Positions 35,488-45,455 of a DNA stretch of 64,000 nucleotides are shown here, piece after piece. The translations under genes and the position numbers were made by a program. This DNA is from Burkholderia lata (GTDB lineage Bacteria > Pseudomonadota > Gammaproteobacteria > Burkholderiales > Burkholderiaceae), in assembly GCF_000012945.1 (NCBI RefSeq), contig NC_007511.1, positions 3,348,001 to 3,412,000 on the forward strand, read 5' to 3'. Every line of letters starts with the position of its first letter. Position 1 is the stretch's first letter. The notes below the pieces were generated by a model. It made no database searches, was not told the origin of the DNA, and worked only from the letters and a program-made list of their open reading frames with translations.

Positions 35488-38220
35488 TCACGCCAAGCGT
35501 TCGCCGCGATTGCTTCGCTGGTCCGCATGATCGGGGTCGCCCTGCAACGCATCCTTCACTCGCAGATCGAACTGCCCGCCATTGGCAAGCTTGACCTGAT
35601 AGGCGGGTGTACCGGGCTGGTGGTCCTTCACGATCACTCGGCCAAATTCATCCGTGACACCTTCATCAATCTTTGCGCCACCTTTGTACAACTCGTACGG
35701 CTCGCTCACATACTGATGTGCCTCACCCGGCAACGCACCCAATGCGAAGTGAAGCTGCTCCTTCTCCGGCGGTAACGCGGGTATGTTCGGTGTGCTCACG
35801 CTGTCCGGCCCGACAAATGCCCGGTTTGCAGAATGCACTTCGAAACCACCGGAGGTTCCGTGCTTGATCTGCCCGGACGTCCACCGCGTATAGCTACCGC
35901 CGCCGTTGATCTCGACCTCCTGCTGCGCACTGATGGTGATCTTGCTGGCGGTCACCGTCACATTCAGCTTCGCAAGCAGATTGATACTGTCCTTCAGCGT
36001 CTTCACATCGATATCGCCAGCAGCCGCAACAAGCCGCATGCCTGCTTCGGCTACGAACAAGCGCAACGCCTTTCGCGCACTGGCGAAAAAGCCGCCGCCC
36101 GTGCTCAGCGAAACGTGCTCGCCAGTCGTAACCGCTGTTGTTTTCCCGCTGCTGAGATGGATGTTTTCCGGCGTACTGGCAACAACACCCGCGGGGCTAC
36201 CCAGTACAAGATGAGGCTTCTCGAATTGTTTGAGCGCACCGCCACCCTGGACGTCTTTGGCCTGTATCTTCAGGGAATTGGCAACGGACTTTTGCTCACC
36301 GTCTTGCGCTCCCGCCGACTGTGCCGACTGCGCGAGGCTAACCGCCGTATCCTGGGCGTTCGCCAGTTGAAGATTCACCTCATCGACACTGAGCGCGTCG
36401 CCGGTTGCGCCTGAGCGTGGATGGCTCGATAACAGCAAGCCACGCGCACCGCGCACTGCAGCATGACCGTCCGTCCGTAATTCCGCGCCTTCACCACGCT
36501 TCTCGCCGCGCCCGGCCGGTTCGCTCACCCGTGTCAGATAGCCCAGATGCAAGCCGGACTCGAGGTGATCGCTCCGAATCTGGGTTTGCACTTGTCCCGC
36601 TGTGTCGTCCTTCAGCCAGACGTTATTCTGCGCACCACCGATCTCCTTGCTGACGAAACCCGACAGTGCATGTTGATCGGGCAGATTCCACTGCGGCCGA
36701 TTCGTTCCGTTCCCCACACGCGCCGTGATCACCGGCCTGTCAGGGTCACCGTCGAAAAACGGTACGACGACCTCGTCGCCGATTCTCGGTAACTGGATAC
36801 CGCCGAATTGTGCGCTGGACCACGGCTGCGCAACTCGCACCCAGCAGGAACTGCGCTCGTCACGTTGTCCGATCCGGTCCCAGTGAAACTGCACCTTCAC
36901 TCGCCCCAGTTCATCCGTATAAATCTCCTGACCTTGCGGACCAACCACCGTCGCCGTCTGCATCTGCATGACCGGTTTGTGGTGTTCGAACGGGCTGCGA
37001 TACGGAACGGACTTTCTTTGCGCCTCGATCTCGACAAGAAAGAAGCCTTTGGCGCCATCATCGTGCACGACGATCGATGCGTTTCCGCCGTGCTGGCTCT
37101 CCATTGCCTCAGCCAGCCGACTCTGCAGACCATGAGGAAATTTCGCGTGATGGCTCGAGCCCGGGAGGTTGTTCTCGATCAACCACACCGTTTCGATGAT
37201 CACAAATTCACGCCGCTCGGCCGAATCTCGATCATGCTCCGGATGTCCGGCAAGTTCGAACCCTCTTCCCGCATCGGCCGCGCGGAGGCCACCCGTACCG
37301 TAGAACCGCTTGGCACTCGACTCCCACTCCTCCATGCGCACTTTCGTGAGGTGATCACCCCGATCCTGCTTCAAATAGGTATAAGGACCGGTGTACTCAT
37401 ACATCTCCAGCTGTTCGGGCAATTCGGGCAACACCGTCGGTACATTCGTGCCCTTTGGATTTCCGAGGGAGGCTGGATTTTTGTAGTCAAAGGTACGCGT
37501 CGTCAGTGCGGCGCTATGCAGGTTTCGCACTCCAGACCAGTGAATCAGAGCGTCTGCCTCGCTGTTTGCACCGTCACGCGAGAACTGAACCACCTGAGGA
37601 GCAAGCGGCTCACACGTGTCCACGTGATCGGTAACCGTCAGCATGTGCGACTTTCCGTCGGCAGCCTGCGACCAGACGCCGAACAGCCCTTCGGCTTCCA
37701 TTAGTCGGTGAACGAAGTTCCAGTCATCCTCGTACTGTGTGCAATACGATCGTGGCGGTAGCGGCTTTGATAGTGCGAACTTGAAGCGGCCTTTCGCCTG
37801 CGGATGTGCATTAAATACATCGCTGAGAATTTCATCGACCGGCTTATCCTGCCAGATCCGTTGATCTCGACGAAACTTAAGAAAATTCATCCACGATGCG
37901 AACCCGATCTGGTAACTGGTCAGCCCACCTTCCGCTCCCAGCCTGCGTATCGAATAGACGTAGCCGTGCCGGGGAAGGTAAGACCTGTCCGCCTGTTGAG
38001 TCCACAGGGTAATAGGTTGCCCAATCAGCTTCTTCAGTTTGAGATCGCTGCGCGTCGACAGCACATCGAGCGTGAAGTCATAGTGCCGTCCGATGCGAGA
38101 CCAGCCTGCCACACGTTGTGGCAGCAGCACATTGGAACCAAGCGGGGTGTCGAGTTTCAGCAGACGGTCTTGTTGAAGTAATCCGCCCTGAAGCGCCCTC
38201 ACGATATCTTGCGCGTCCAT
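35488..38220 (-). CDS. vgrG: T6SS spike protein VgrG
   Basis: 910-residue spike protein. The N-terminal gp27-like part (about 1-380), the gp5 OB-fold (VKVQFHWDRIG, CWVRVAQPWSSAQFGG, RIGDEVVVPFFDGDPDRP) and the C-terminal DUF2345 beta-helix region (with INGGGSYTRWTSGQIKHGT) are all present. A further ~90-residue tail (YELYKGGAKIDEGVTDEFGRV) looks like a transthyretin-like adaptor that may load the phospholipase effector. No other T6SS structural genes are in the window, so this is an orphan vgrG island using a secretion system encoded elsewhere. Confidence 0.94.
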   Translation of the reverse strand: MDAQDIVRALQGGLLQQDRLLKLDTPLGSNVLLPQRVAGWSRIGRHYDFTLDVLSTRSDLKLKKLIGQPITLWTQQADRSYLPRHGYVYSIRRLGAEGGLTSYQIGFASWMNFLKFRRDQRIWQDKPVDEILSDVFNAHPQAKGRFKFALSKPLPPRSYCTQYEDDWNFVHRLMEAEGLFGVWSQAADGKSHMLTVTDHVDTCEPLAPQVVQFSRDGANSEADALIHWSGVRNLHSAALTTRTFDYKNPASLGNPKGTNVPTVLPELPEQLEMYEYTGPYTYLKQDRGDHLTKVRMEEWESSAKRFYGTGGLRAADAGRGFELAGHPEHDRDSAERREFVIIETVWLIENNLPGSSHHAKFPHGLQSRLAEAMESQHGGNASIVVHDDGAKGFFLVEIEAQRKSVPYRSPFEHHKPVMQMQTATVVGPQGQEIYTDELGRVKVQFHWDRIGQRDERSSCWVRVAQPWSSAQFGGIQLPRIGDEVVVPFFDGDPDRPVITARVGNGTNRPQWNLPDQHALSGFVSKEIGGAQNNVWLKDDTAGQVQTQIRSDHLESGLHLGYLTRVSEPAGRGEKRGEGAELRTDGHAAVRGARGLLLSSHPRSGATGDALSVDEVNLQLANAQDTAVSLAQSAQSAGAQDGEQKSVANSLKIQAKDVQGGGALKQFEKPHLVLGSPAGVVASTPENIHLSSGKTTAVTTGEHVSLSTGGGFFASARKALRLFVAEAGMRLVAAAGDIDVKTLKDSINLLAKLNVTVTASKITISAQQEVEINGGGSYTRWTSGQIKHGTSGGFEVHSANRAFVGPDSVSTPNIPALPPEKEQLHFALGALPGEAHQYVSEPYELYKGGAKIDEGVTDEFGRVIVKDHQPGTPAYQVKLANGGQFDLRVKDALQGDPDHADQRSNRGERLA

Positions 38221-38252
38221 TCCCTTCCCTTTATTACTTTTTGCTTACTTAT

Positions 38253-38268
38253 TGTCATTAATATGACA
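38253..38268. promoter_or_regulatory. palindrome upstream of vgrG
   Basis: TGTCAT-TAAT-ATGACA, a perfect 6-bp inverted repeat, lies 33 bases before the vgrG start in an AT-rich stretch. It may be an operator or part of the promoter. The rest of the 38221-38638 gap (418 bp) shows no gene. Confidence 0.4.
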
Positions 38269-38638
38269 TGGGCTCTCCGGGGCGATTCTAACTTGCACTC
38301 AGACAAATGTGGCATTAGCTTGACCAAACTTGACTACAAGATTCCCGTGCAATGGAACGAATGGAATCGTTTTGATATTTTCATGAAAGATAATTGAAAA
38401 TATATCGTCGTATCACATGCGCCCCGCATGGTTATCAATCGTGGTTTCGGCTCTGCCATGCCGGCGCATGGACGGCCTCACATGGGTGGAGCGAAGCGGC
38501 ATACACCATCGTCGGCCCGCAAACCTGCGGCACCTGTCGTCGGTTGCCTTGATATTTCCGCCTCCTGCTTCTGCGCCAGCGCATCCTTCCACTCCCGGCT
38601 TCCTGCCGTCAGCTATGCGAAATGATCTTCATGGTCCC

Positions 38639-38944
38639 ATGGCGCGGCTGCCCACCGCCCTGCTGCTACGCGCAACCCATTCGCACCTGTATCCCGGCAG
38701 CATCGTGACCTTCGACAGCGACGCGCCGCGTTCCGCGAAGCCGCACGCGGCCATGATCGAATTCGCCGACGGATCGGGCGCGGCCGCCACGCTCATCCGC
38801 GTCGACGACGACGCGCTCGAACTCTCCGTCGACGCATACGTGACGCAAAAGCGGCACACGGTCACCGCGCGACGCTGGCGGCTCGAGCCGTTCGATACCA
38901 CGCGCACCGAATGGCGTGTCGCGCAACGGCTCGCCGTTGCCTGA
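38639..38944 (+). CDS. small conserved hypothetical protein
   Basis: 101-residue protein, probably a small beta-rich domain (SIVTFDSDAPRSAKPHAAMIEFADGSGAAATLIRVDDDALELSVD). No signal peptide or known family. The start is uncertain: ATGs at 38615 and 38639 are both possible and neither has a strong ribosome binding site. The sequence just after the stop resembles part of polB (see 38944-38977). Confidence 0.55.
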   Translation: MARLPTALLLRATHSHLYPGSIVTFDSDAPRSAKPHAAMIEFADGSGAAATLIRVDDDALELSVDAYVTQKRHTVTARRWRLEPFDTTRTEWRVAQRLAVA

Positions 38945-38977
38945 TTCCGCGCCGAACAGCAGGCGCTCGCGGAACCC
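38944..38977 (+). repeat. short duplicate of an internal polB segment
   Basis: The 20 bases at 38951-38970 are identical to 39861-39880 inside polB. Flanking bases also agree on both sides (ATTCCG before, GAAC-CG after). Read in the frame of the gene at 38639 past its stop, it gives AEQQALAEP, like AEQQALAER of PolB. It looks like a small remnant duplication. Confidence 0.6.
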
Positions 38978-39073
38978 GTACTGGAAGTGAACGCGACGCG
39001 CACGATGAATGCGCGCGACCCGACACGTATCAGGTCGCCCGGTTCGTGCGACGACGGTGATGGACGATGCCTG

Positions 39074-39583
39074 TCAGCAAGCCGGCGGATGATCGGGATC
39101 GGAGCGGCATGTGTCTCGATAGGCATCGTCGACAGCGCGCAGAAACGCCTTCCGCCCATTCTCCAGTGCCGTTGCGGTGTGCTCGTCGGGCGAGACGGGC
39201 ATCACGCGGCCATCGGGTGACATCGAATATCCGAGATCGACGAACGCATCGTCCGGCGCGCGCTTCGATCCGATCCAGTACCCAATCGAAACCGAGCTGG
39301 CAACCCCGGTCGCGCCGTTGTAACCCACTTCGAATTGTCCGGCCTTGAAGATGCGCGGCCGCATTTTTTCCGCATAGGCCAGCACGTCGGCGACCGTCGC
39401 GCCATCCTTGGTGCGATGCCGCTTGACCGCCTGTATCCAGTTGGCTTCCGTGGCGGCCGGCAGTACCTTCGGTGTCGGGGACGCGAATATCGCGCTCCCG
39501 TTTCCAGCCAGGCAGGCCACAGCAACAACGTAACCGGCAACACGTGCGATGCGATCGGTCACGAGTTTCATTAAACGATCCAT
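39074..39583 (-). CDS. exported protein of unknown function
   Basis: 169-residue protein with an N-terminal signal peptide (RIARVAGYVVAVACLAGNGSAIFA). The mature part has a helical section (GATVADVLAYAEKMRPRIF), a beta section (FEVGYNGATGVASSVSIGYWIG) and a C-terminal helix with two cysteines (DTCRSDPDHPPAC). No family recognised. A start four codons further on (39571) is also possible. It is divergent from polB. Confidence 0.65.
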   Translation of the reverse strand: MDRLMKLVTDRIARVAGYVVAVACLAGNGSAIFASPTPKVLPAATEANWIQAVKRHRTKDGATVADVLAYAEKMRPRIFKAGQFEVGYNGATGVASSVSIGYWIGSKRAPDDAFVDLGYSMSPDGRVMPVSPDEHTATALENGRKAFLRAVDDAYRDTCRSDPDHPPAC

Positions 39584-39716
39584 GATGGGTTCAATCGATT
39601 CCGAATCATACGATCACTGGCCAGGATGCCGGGACGGTCTCGCCCACCCCATCCCGGCACACCACCCGCCCAAGCGCTAAAATCCGCCGCCTGAGCATCC
39701 ACAACGAGCAAGCGTT

Positions 39717-42098
39717 TTGACGGCGTTCGAGCAGGGTTTCATCCTCACCCGCCACTGGCGGGACACCGCATCCGGTATCGAGATCGAGTTCTGGCTGGCA
39801 ACCGAACACGGTCCGCGCCGCGTGCGGTTGCGCCCGCAGGAAGCCGTCGCGTTCATTCCGGCCGAACAGCAGGCGCTCGCCGAACGCGCACTCGCCGGCG
39901 AGCGCGAGGCCGAGTTGCGCCCGCTCGCGCTGCGCGACTTCCGGCAGCGCCCGGTCGTCGGCCTCTATTGCAAGCGCTACCGCCACCTGTCCGGGCTGCA
40001 GAAACGCCTCGCGGCGGCCGGCATCGACGTGTACGAAGCCGACGTCCAGCCGCCCGACCGCTACGCGATGGAACGCTTCATCACGGCCTGCGTGGAATTT
40101 CGCGGGCAGCCCGGCCGCGACGGCACGCTGACCGGCGCCGAACTGAAAACCGCGACCGGCTATCGCCCGGCGCTGCGCTGCGTGTCGCTCGACATCGAAA
40201 CCAGCGTTCACGGCGAGCTGTATTCGATCGCGCTCGAAGGCTGCGGGCAACGGCAGGTCTACATGCTCGGCCCGCCGAACGGGGACGACAGTGACGAAGC
40301 GCGCGCCAGCGACTTCCGCCTCGACTACTGCGACAACCGGCCCGCGATGCTCGCGCGGCTCAACGAATGGTTCGACGAACACGATCCCGATGCGGTGATC
40401 GGCTGGAACCTCGTGCAGTTCGACCTGCGCATCCTGCATGCGCATTCGGAGCAATACGGCATCCCGTTGAAGCTCGGCCGCGGCGGCGGCGTGCTCGACT
40501 GGCGCGCGCACGGCCAGCAGCCCGACCACTTCTTCGCGGGCGCGGCCGGCCGGCTGATCCTCGACGGCATCGACATGCTGAAATCCGCGACGTGGACGTT
40601 CCCGTCGTTCAGCCTCGAATACGTGTCGCAGGCGCTGCTCGGCGAAGGCAAGTCGATCGACAATCCGTACCAGCGGATGGACGAGATCCAGCGCCGCTTC
40701 GATCACGACAAGCCGGCGCTCGCGCGCTACAACCTGAAGGACTGCGAGCTCGTCACACGCATCTTCGACAAGGCCGACCTGCTTTCCTTCGCGCTCGAAC
40801 GCGCGAGCGTGACGGGCCTCGCGGCCGATCGCACCGGCGGGTCGGTGGCCGCCTTCACGCACCTGTACCTGCCGCGCATGCACCGGCTCGGCTATGTCGC
40901 GCCGAACCTCGGCGACGTGACGGGGCAGAACAGCCCCGGCGGCTTCGTGATGGATTCGCGCCCCGGGCTGTACGACTCGGTGCTCGTGTTCGACTACAAG
41001 AGCCTCTATCCGTCGATCATCCGCACGTTCCTGATCGATCCGGTCGGGCTGATCGAAGGGCTCGCGAATCCCGGCGACGACGCATCGGTGCCCGGCTTCC
41101 TCGGCGCGCGTTTTTCGCGCACCGCGCACTGCCTGCCCGATATCGTGCGCCGCGTGTGGGAAGGCCGCGACGATGCGAAGCGGCAGCGCAACGCGCCGCT
41201 GTCGCAGGCGCTGAAGATCATCATGAACTCGTTCTACGGCGTGCTCGGCTCGACAGGCTGCCGTTTCTTCGACCCGCGCCTCGCGTCGTCGATCACGATG
41301 CGTGGGCACGAGATCATGCACCGCACGCGCGAGCTGATCGAAGCGCAGGGTTACGAAGTGATCTATGGAGACACCGATTCGACGTTCGTGTGGCTCGGCC
41401 GCGCGCACGACGACGACGAAGCCGGTGCCAAGGGCCGTGCGCTCGTCGAGCACGTGAACCGCTGGTGGCAGGCGCACCTGCGCGACCACTTCGGGCTCGA
41501 CAGTGCGCTGGAGCTGCAGTACGAGCGGCACTATCGCCGCTTCCTGATGCCGACCGTGCGCGGTGCGGAAGAAGGCAGCAAGAAGCGCTACGCAGGCCTC
41601 GCGGCATCGGCCGACGGCGGCGAGGATCTCGTGTTCAAGGGGCTCGAAACGGTGCGCACCGACTGGACGCCGCTCGCGCAGCAGTTCCAGCGCGAGTTGT
41701 ACCGTCGCGTGTTCAACCGCGAGCCGTACCAGGATTTCATCCGCGACACCGTGCGGCGCACGCTGGCCGGCGAATTCGACGACCAGCTCGTCTACCGCAA
41801 GCGCGTGCGCCGGCCGCTGCGCGAGTACGAACGCAACGTGCCGCCGCACGTGCGCGCGGCGCGGATCGCCGACGAGTTCAACCAGGCGCAGGGCCGGCCG
41901 CTGCAGTATCAGCGCGGCGGCTGGATCAGCTACGTGATGACGACGGCCGGCCCCGAGCCGCTCGAAACCATGCGCTCGCCGATCGACTACGCGTTCTACC
42001 TGAGCCGCCAGCTGCAGCCCGTCGCCGACGCGATCCTGCCGTTCCTGCGCGACGATTTCGAACGCGTGATCTCCGGACAGGGGCAGTTGTTTCAGTAA
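39717..42098 (+). CDS. polB: DNA polymerase II (family B)
   Basis: 793-residue family B polymerase used in replication restart and translesion synthesis. The 3'-5' exonuclease begins at LDIETS (Exo I), and the polymerase motifs DYKSLYPS (A), NSFYGVLGS (B) and YGDTDSTF (C) are all intact. The length is normal. The start is a TTG at 39717 with a weak ribosome binding site; it gives the expected N-terminus. I saw no clear LexA box in the 130 bp upstream. The next gene begins 90 bp downstream. Confidence 0.95.
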   Translation: MTAFEQGFILTRHWRDTASGIEIEFWLATEHGPRRVRLRPQEAVAFIPAEQQALAERALAGEREAELRPLALRDFRQRPVVGLYCKRYRHLSGLQKRLAAAGIDVYEADVQPPDRYAMERFITACVEFRGQPGRDGTLTGAELKTATGYRPALRCVSLDIETSVHGELYSIALEGCGQRQVYMLGPPNGDDSDEARASDFRLDYCDNRPAMLARLNEWFDEHDPDAVIGWNLVQFDLRILHAHSEQYGIPLKLGRGGGVLDWRAHGQQPDHFFAGAAGRLILDGIDMLKSATWTFPSFSLEYVSQALLGEGKSIDNPYQRMDEIQRRFDHDKPALARYNLKDCELVTRIFDKADLLSFALERASVTGLAADRTGGSVAAFTHLYLPRMHRLGYVAPNLGDVTGQNSPGGFVMDSRPGLYDSVLVFDYKSLYPSIIRTFLIDPVGLIEGLANPGDDASVPGFLGARFSRTAHCLPDIVRRVWEGRDDAKRQRNAPLSQALKIIMNSFYGVLGSTGCRFFDPRLASSITMRGHEIMHRTRELIEAQGYEVIYGDTDSTFVWLGRAHDDDEAGAKGRALVEHVNRWWQAHLRDHFGLDSALELQYERHYRRFLMPTVRGAEEGSKKRYAGLAASADGGEDLVFKGLETVRTDWTPLAQQFQRELYRRVFNREPYQDFIRDTVRRTLAGEFDDQLVYRKRVRRPLREYERNVPPHVRAARIADEFNQAQGRPLQYQRGGWISYVMTTAGPEPLETMRSPIDYAFYLSRQLQPVADAILPFLRDDFERVISGQGQLFQ

Positions 42099-42188
42099 TG
42101 GCGGCACCATGTCGGGCACGGGAGAAACGCCGGGCCGGTTAAAATACCGCGCTGCGGCGCGTCCTGCCGCAGCCGAAGGAGATTCATC

Positions 42189-43304
42189 ATGACCGCACGT
42201 CGCGGAACAGCGGTCGCCATCGCGCCCGGCCACGAGACAGCCAGCCTGTCGAAAGCCCAGAAAGCATTCAATACGCTCGTCCAGCAGATCGAGAAGCGGC
42301 GCGAGCGGCTCGGCGCGTGGGAAGCCGCGATGCCGGCCTTCCAGAAGAAATTCGTCGACGAGCTGTTGCCGCTCGAACAGACGTCGACCGCACTGCGGAT
42401 CCGGTTGCTCAATCAGCTCGACGACGCATACCTGCAGAAAGGCTTGAGCAAGGCCGAGCAGCACACCCTGTCCGGGATGATCGCCAACATGGCGCGCGAC
42501 TTGCTCGATTTCAGCGACGATGCGCAGCTGAAGGCCATCCACGCCCGGCACAGCGCGGCCGATCACGGCAGCAACTCGGCAGCCGAGCCGGAGCTGGAAC
42601 CGGAGTCGGCATCGACGCCTGGCGCGACAACGGAAGACGATCTCGACGCGCTGTCGCCCGAAGCACTCATGGCGCGCGTGCAGGCCGAACTGGACGAGCA
42701 GTTCGCGCGGGACATGGCCGAGCACGCGGCCCGCGAGGCACAACGCGCCAAACGCAAGAAAGCGCCCCGCCAATCGGCCGCGCTGGCGAAGCGCGAAGCC
42801 GAGCAGGCCGAAGCGAGCCGCTCGATCCGCGAGGTCTACCGGAAGCTGGCGAGTGCGCTGCACCCCGATCGCGAAACCGATCCGCAGGAACAGGAACGCA
42901 AGACCGTGCTGATGCAGCGGGTCAACCACGCTTACGCGAACGGCAAGCTCCTGCAACTGCTGGAGCTGCAACTGGAGATCGAACAGATCGACCGGCACGC
43001 GATCAACGGTCTCGGCGAAGATCGGCTCGCGCGCTACAACGGCATCCTGGAAGATCAGCTGCGCGAGCTGGACCAGGAGATCCAGGACGTCGAGACCGGA
43101 TTCCGGCGGACCTACGGGATCGCGCCGTCGGTCAAGGTCGCACCCGATACCATCATGCGCATGCTCACGCGCGACATCGCGGGCACTCAGCGCAGCATCC
43201 ACGACCTGAACCTGACGCTGCGCGAGTTCGACGATCCCGCGAACGTCAGGGAATGGCTGAAGGACATGAAGCGCCAGCAGGCCTTCCCGCGCTTCGACGA
43301 CTAG
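42189..43304 (+). CDS. J-domain protein
   Basis: 371-residue protein with a J-like domain at about 210-260 (SIREVYRKLASALHPDRETDP, with the HPD motif that stimulates DnaK ATPase). The domain is unusually placed near the middle, between an Ala/Glu-rich coiled-coil segment (about 130-205) and a helical C-terminal part (LELQLEIEQIDRH onward). It is a DnaK partner of unknown client. It follows polB by 90 bp and may be co-transcribed. Confidence 0.82.
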   Translation: MTARRGTAVAIAPGHETASLSKAQKAFNTLVQQIEKRRERLGAWEAAMPAFQKKFVDELLPLEQTSTALRIRLLNQLDDAYLQKGLSKAEQHTLSGMIANMARDLLDFSDDAQLKAIHARHSAADHGSNSAAEPELEPESASTPGATTEDDLDALSPEALMARVQAELDEQFARDMAEHAAREAQRAKRKKAPRQSAALAKREAEQAEASRSIREVYRKLASALHPDRETDPQEQERKTVLMQRVNHAYANGKLLQLLELQLEIEQIDRHAINGLGEDRLARYNGILEDQLRELDQEIQDVETGFRRTYGIAPSVKVAPDTIMRMLTRDIAGTQRSIHDLNLTLREFDDPANVREWLKDMKRQQAFPRFDD

Positions 43305-43579
43305 CCGTGCCGGGCGGGCATGCGTCTGCCCGCCGACCATCGAATGCGTAGCCAGCCTGACGGTATGGCTGCGCGCCCCTCATCGATCGGCATTCCGCAC
43401 CACCGATACAAGCCGGAGCCGGCCATCCCGGACACCGCGCATCACCCACTTTCACGGATTCAGGAACACAGCTGGACAGGAATCTGCATTTATCCGGCCG
43501 ATCCGGGTTCCTAAACTTGTCTCGTCGGTTCAGCCAGCCCCAATCGCGCTGAGCCGCAACGAAACCGTCTGAGGAAACC

Positions 43580-43903
43580 GTGAAATCCATCATCGTCACC
43601 ATCGCCACCGTCGCCGCTACCGCCACCGTTCTCCTCGCCGCACCGACCGCGTCGTACGCGCAATCGTCGCACTCGGCGCTCACGCGTGCACAGGTCCGCC
43701 AGGAATTGCTCGACCTCGAGTCGGTCGGTTACGAGCCGATCGCCGGTGATGGCGACAACTATCCTGGCGACATCGTCGCCGCGCAGGAACGCCTGGCCGC
43801 CAAGCGGCTGGCCGAGCGCAAGAGCGCCGAAGCGGCCTACGGGTCGAACGCTGCGGCGAGCACGGAGTCGGGTGCGCCGGCGGTTGCCGTGGTGAAGCCG
43901 TAA
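43580..43903 (+). CDS. DUF4148 family exported protein
   Basis: 107-residue secreted protein with a signal peptide ending at SYAQ and the DUF4148 core (ALTRAQVRQELLDLESVGY, then YPGDIVAAQERLAAKR). Burkholderia genomes carry many such proteins; none has a proven function. AGGAAACCGTG gives a plausible ribosome binding site. Confidence 0.85.
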   Translation: MKSIIVTIATVAATATVLLAAPTASYAQSSHSALTRAQVRQELLDLESVGYEPIAGDGDNYPGDIVAAQERLAAKRLAERKSAEAAYGSNAAASTESGAPAVAVVKP

Positions 43904-44012
43904 CACCGTCGCGCCGTCACGCACGGCCACGCATCGACGCAGGCGAGCGGCCAAGACACCCGGCCGCCGCACTGCATCGCGGTCGCCCGCTCGGGCGAAC
44001 CGCTGCTTCACG

Positions 44013-45389
44013 TCACGCCCGGTGCCCCGAGATCGGCCCCGCTTCGCCGGTCAGGTTGAAGATGCTGTCGATCCACGCGAGAAACGTCGAGAACGTGAAA
44101 TCCGACCACTGCTGCGTGCGGAACGCCTTCATCACCGGCGTATCGGCCGGGTCCTGCTGGTTCAGCAGGTTGTCGACGAAGGTGCCGATATCCGCGTCGA
44201 TGCCATTCTCGTGGATCCCCGACCCGGTAAAGCTGACCGCCGTCACCTGGTGGTTGTCGATGAAGTCGTTGCGCGCCCACGGCATGAAGTAGCCGAAGTT
44301 CGGCAGCGGGTTCAGCGTCTGCTTCAGCCCGTCCAGCTCCTGGTCGAACATCGCGAGCGACAGCGAATCCTTCGTCGCGTCGTCGGGCGCCGCGATCACG
44401 GCCGGCACAAACGCGCGATAGTGATACGCGGCGATGATCTTGTCGCGCTGGTAGCTCGAGAAGCCGAAGCGGTCGTGCGGATACGTCGCCGACAGCGCCG
44501 CGTACGCGCTCCCCATGTTGCCCGGATCGAAATGGCTGGTCAGCCGGCTGTTCACGGTGATCATCCCGTCGGGGCCCGTCATCCCCCACTCGGTGCGCAC
44601 GCGGTCGTACAGACCGACCGACGGATGCGTGGCCGCGTCCGCATCGAACGGCGTGTTGAACACCGTGCCGGCGTCGTCGAGCAGCGAACTATGCGCCTGC
44701 GGCTGCAGCGTGTTGCGCAGCGTCGCGTAGTTCGCGAGCGTGCCATAGCCGCCCGCGCTCATCCCGTACACGAGCAGCCGGTTCGGCTTGCCGAAGCCGT
44801 GCGACGTCAGCCACTGCGCGACGGCCTGGATGTTCTTCAGCCCGCTGTAGTGCTGCAGCCGCCAGTCGCCGCTCGGCGCGGTGTAGTTGCGCACCGCGCT
44901 GCCCATGTGGATATCCCCGGTGCAATAGGGCACGAAAACCTGTGTCCACTGCTGCGTCTCGACCTTCGGTTCGCCGACGAGAATGTGCGCGAGATCCATC
45001 CGCGTGAGCAGCGGCGACAGGAACGACGAGAGCAGGCTCTCGTTCGCGGTGCCGTTCATGTAGTTGTGCGGGATGCCGTCCGGGTTGAAGCCGCCTAGGC
45101 CGGCCTCGGCGCCGGTCGACGTTTGCGTGCAGGTGCCGTAGTCCCAGCACGCGCCGCCCGGCTCCATCATGTACAGCAGGTTGTCCGACTGCGCGCGATT
45201 GATGTAGAAGCGCATCGGCGTGCCGTTGCCGCACGATGCACCGGTACTCTCCGGCAACGTCACTTCGTACCACGAATAGTATGGAATCGACGGATCCGGC
45301 ATCGTCGTATCGGCGGCGTGGCCGTTCAGTGCCGCGCAACCGAGCAGTGCGGCAACGGCCGCGCGCAGCAGGCTTCGTGCTGTGGACAT
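44013..45389 (-). CDS. secreted pectinacetylesterase-like hydrolase
   Basis: 458-residue exported alpha/beta hydrolase of the pectin acetylesterase family. It has a signal peptide (to about HAA, residue 26), a cysteine-containing LYMMEPGGACWDYGTCTQ (oxyanion region) and the nucleophile motif VYGMSAGGYGTLAN. The catalytic aspartate and histidine follow in DDAGTVF and IHENGIDAD. Natural substrate is unknown; deacetylation of polysaccharide is plausible. The anchored protein upstream (45456-46169) is 66 bp away on the same strand. Confidence 0.85.
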   Translation of the reverse strand: MSTARSLLRAAVAALLGCAALNGHAADTTMPDPSIPYYSWYEVTLPESTGASCGNGTPMRFYINRAQSDNLLYMMEPGGACWDYGTCTQTSTGAEAGLGGFNPDGIPHNYMNGTANESLLSSFLSPLLTRMDLAHILVGEPKVETQQWTQVFVPYCTGDIHMGSAVRNYTAPSGDWRLQHYSGLKNIQAVAQWLTSHGFGKPNRLLVYGMSAGGYGTLANYATLRNTLQPQAHSSLLDDAGTVFNTPFDADAATHPSVGLYDRVRTEWGMTGPDGMITVNSRLTSHFDPGNMGSAYAALSATYPHDRFGFSSYQRDKIIAAYHYRAFVPAVIAAPDDATKDSLSLAMFDQELDGLKQTLNPLPNFGYFMPWARNDFIDNHQVTAVSFTGSGIHENGIDADIGTFVDNLLNQQDPADTPVMKAFRTQQWSDFTFSTFLAWIDSIFNLTGEAGPISGHRA

Positions 45390-45455
45390 CTCCCCTCCTT
45401 GTCGATGGACATGACGCGGCCGCCGGGCTCCGTCCCGGCGTCGCGGATTCGGCGC

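Noticed and set aside
38209..38397. 62-codon frame with a hydrophobic start upstream of the small gene at 38639
   Set aside because: The TTG start lies inside the vgrG start region and there is no ribosome binding site. The AT-rich stretch is better explained as promoter.
39606..43340. 1,244-codon open frame on the minus strand
   Set aside because: It is antisense to polB and the J-domain gene, both with clear catalytic motifs. The translation is Arg/His/Val-rich and fits no family; it is an effect of high GC.
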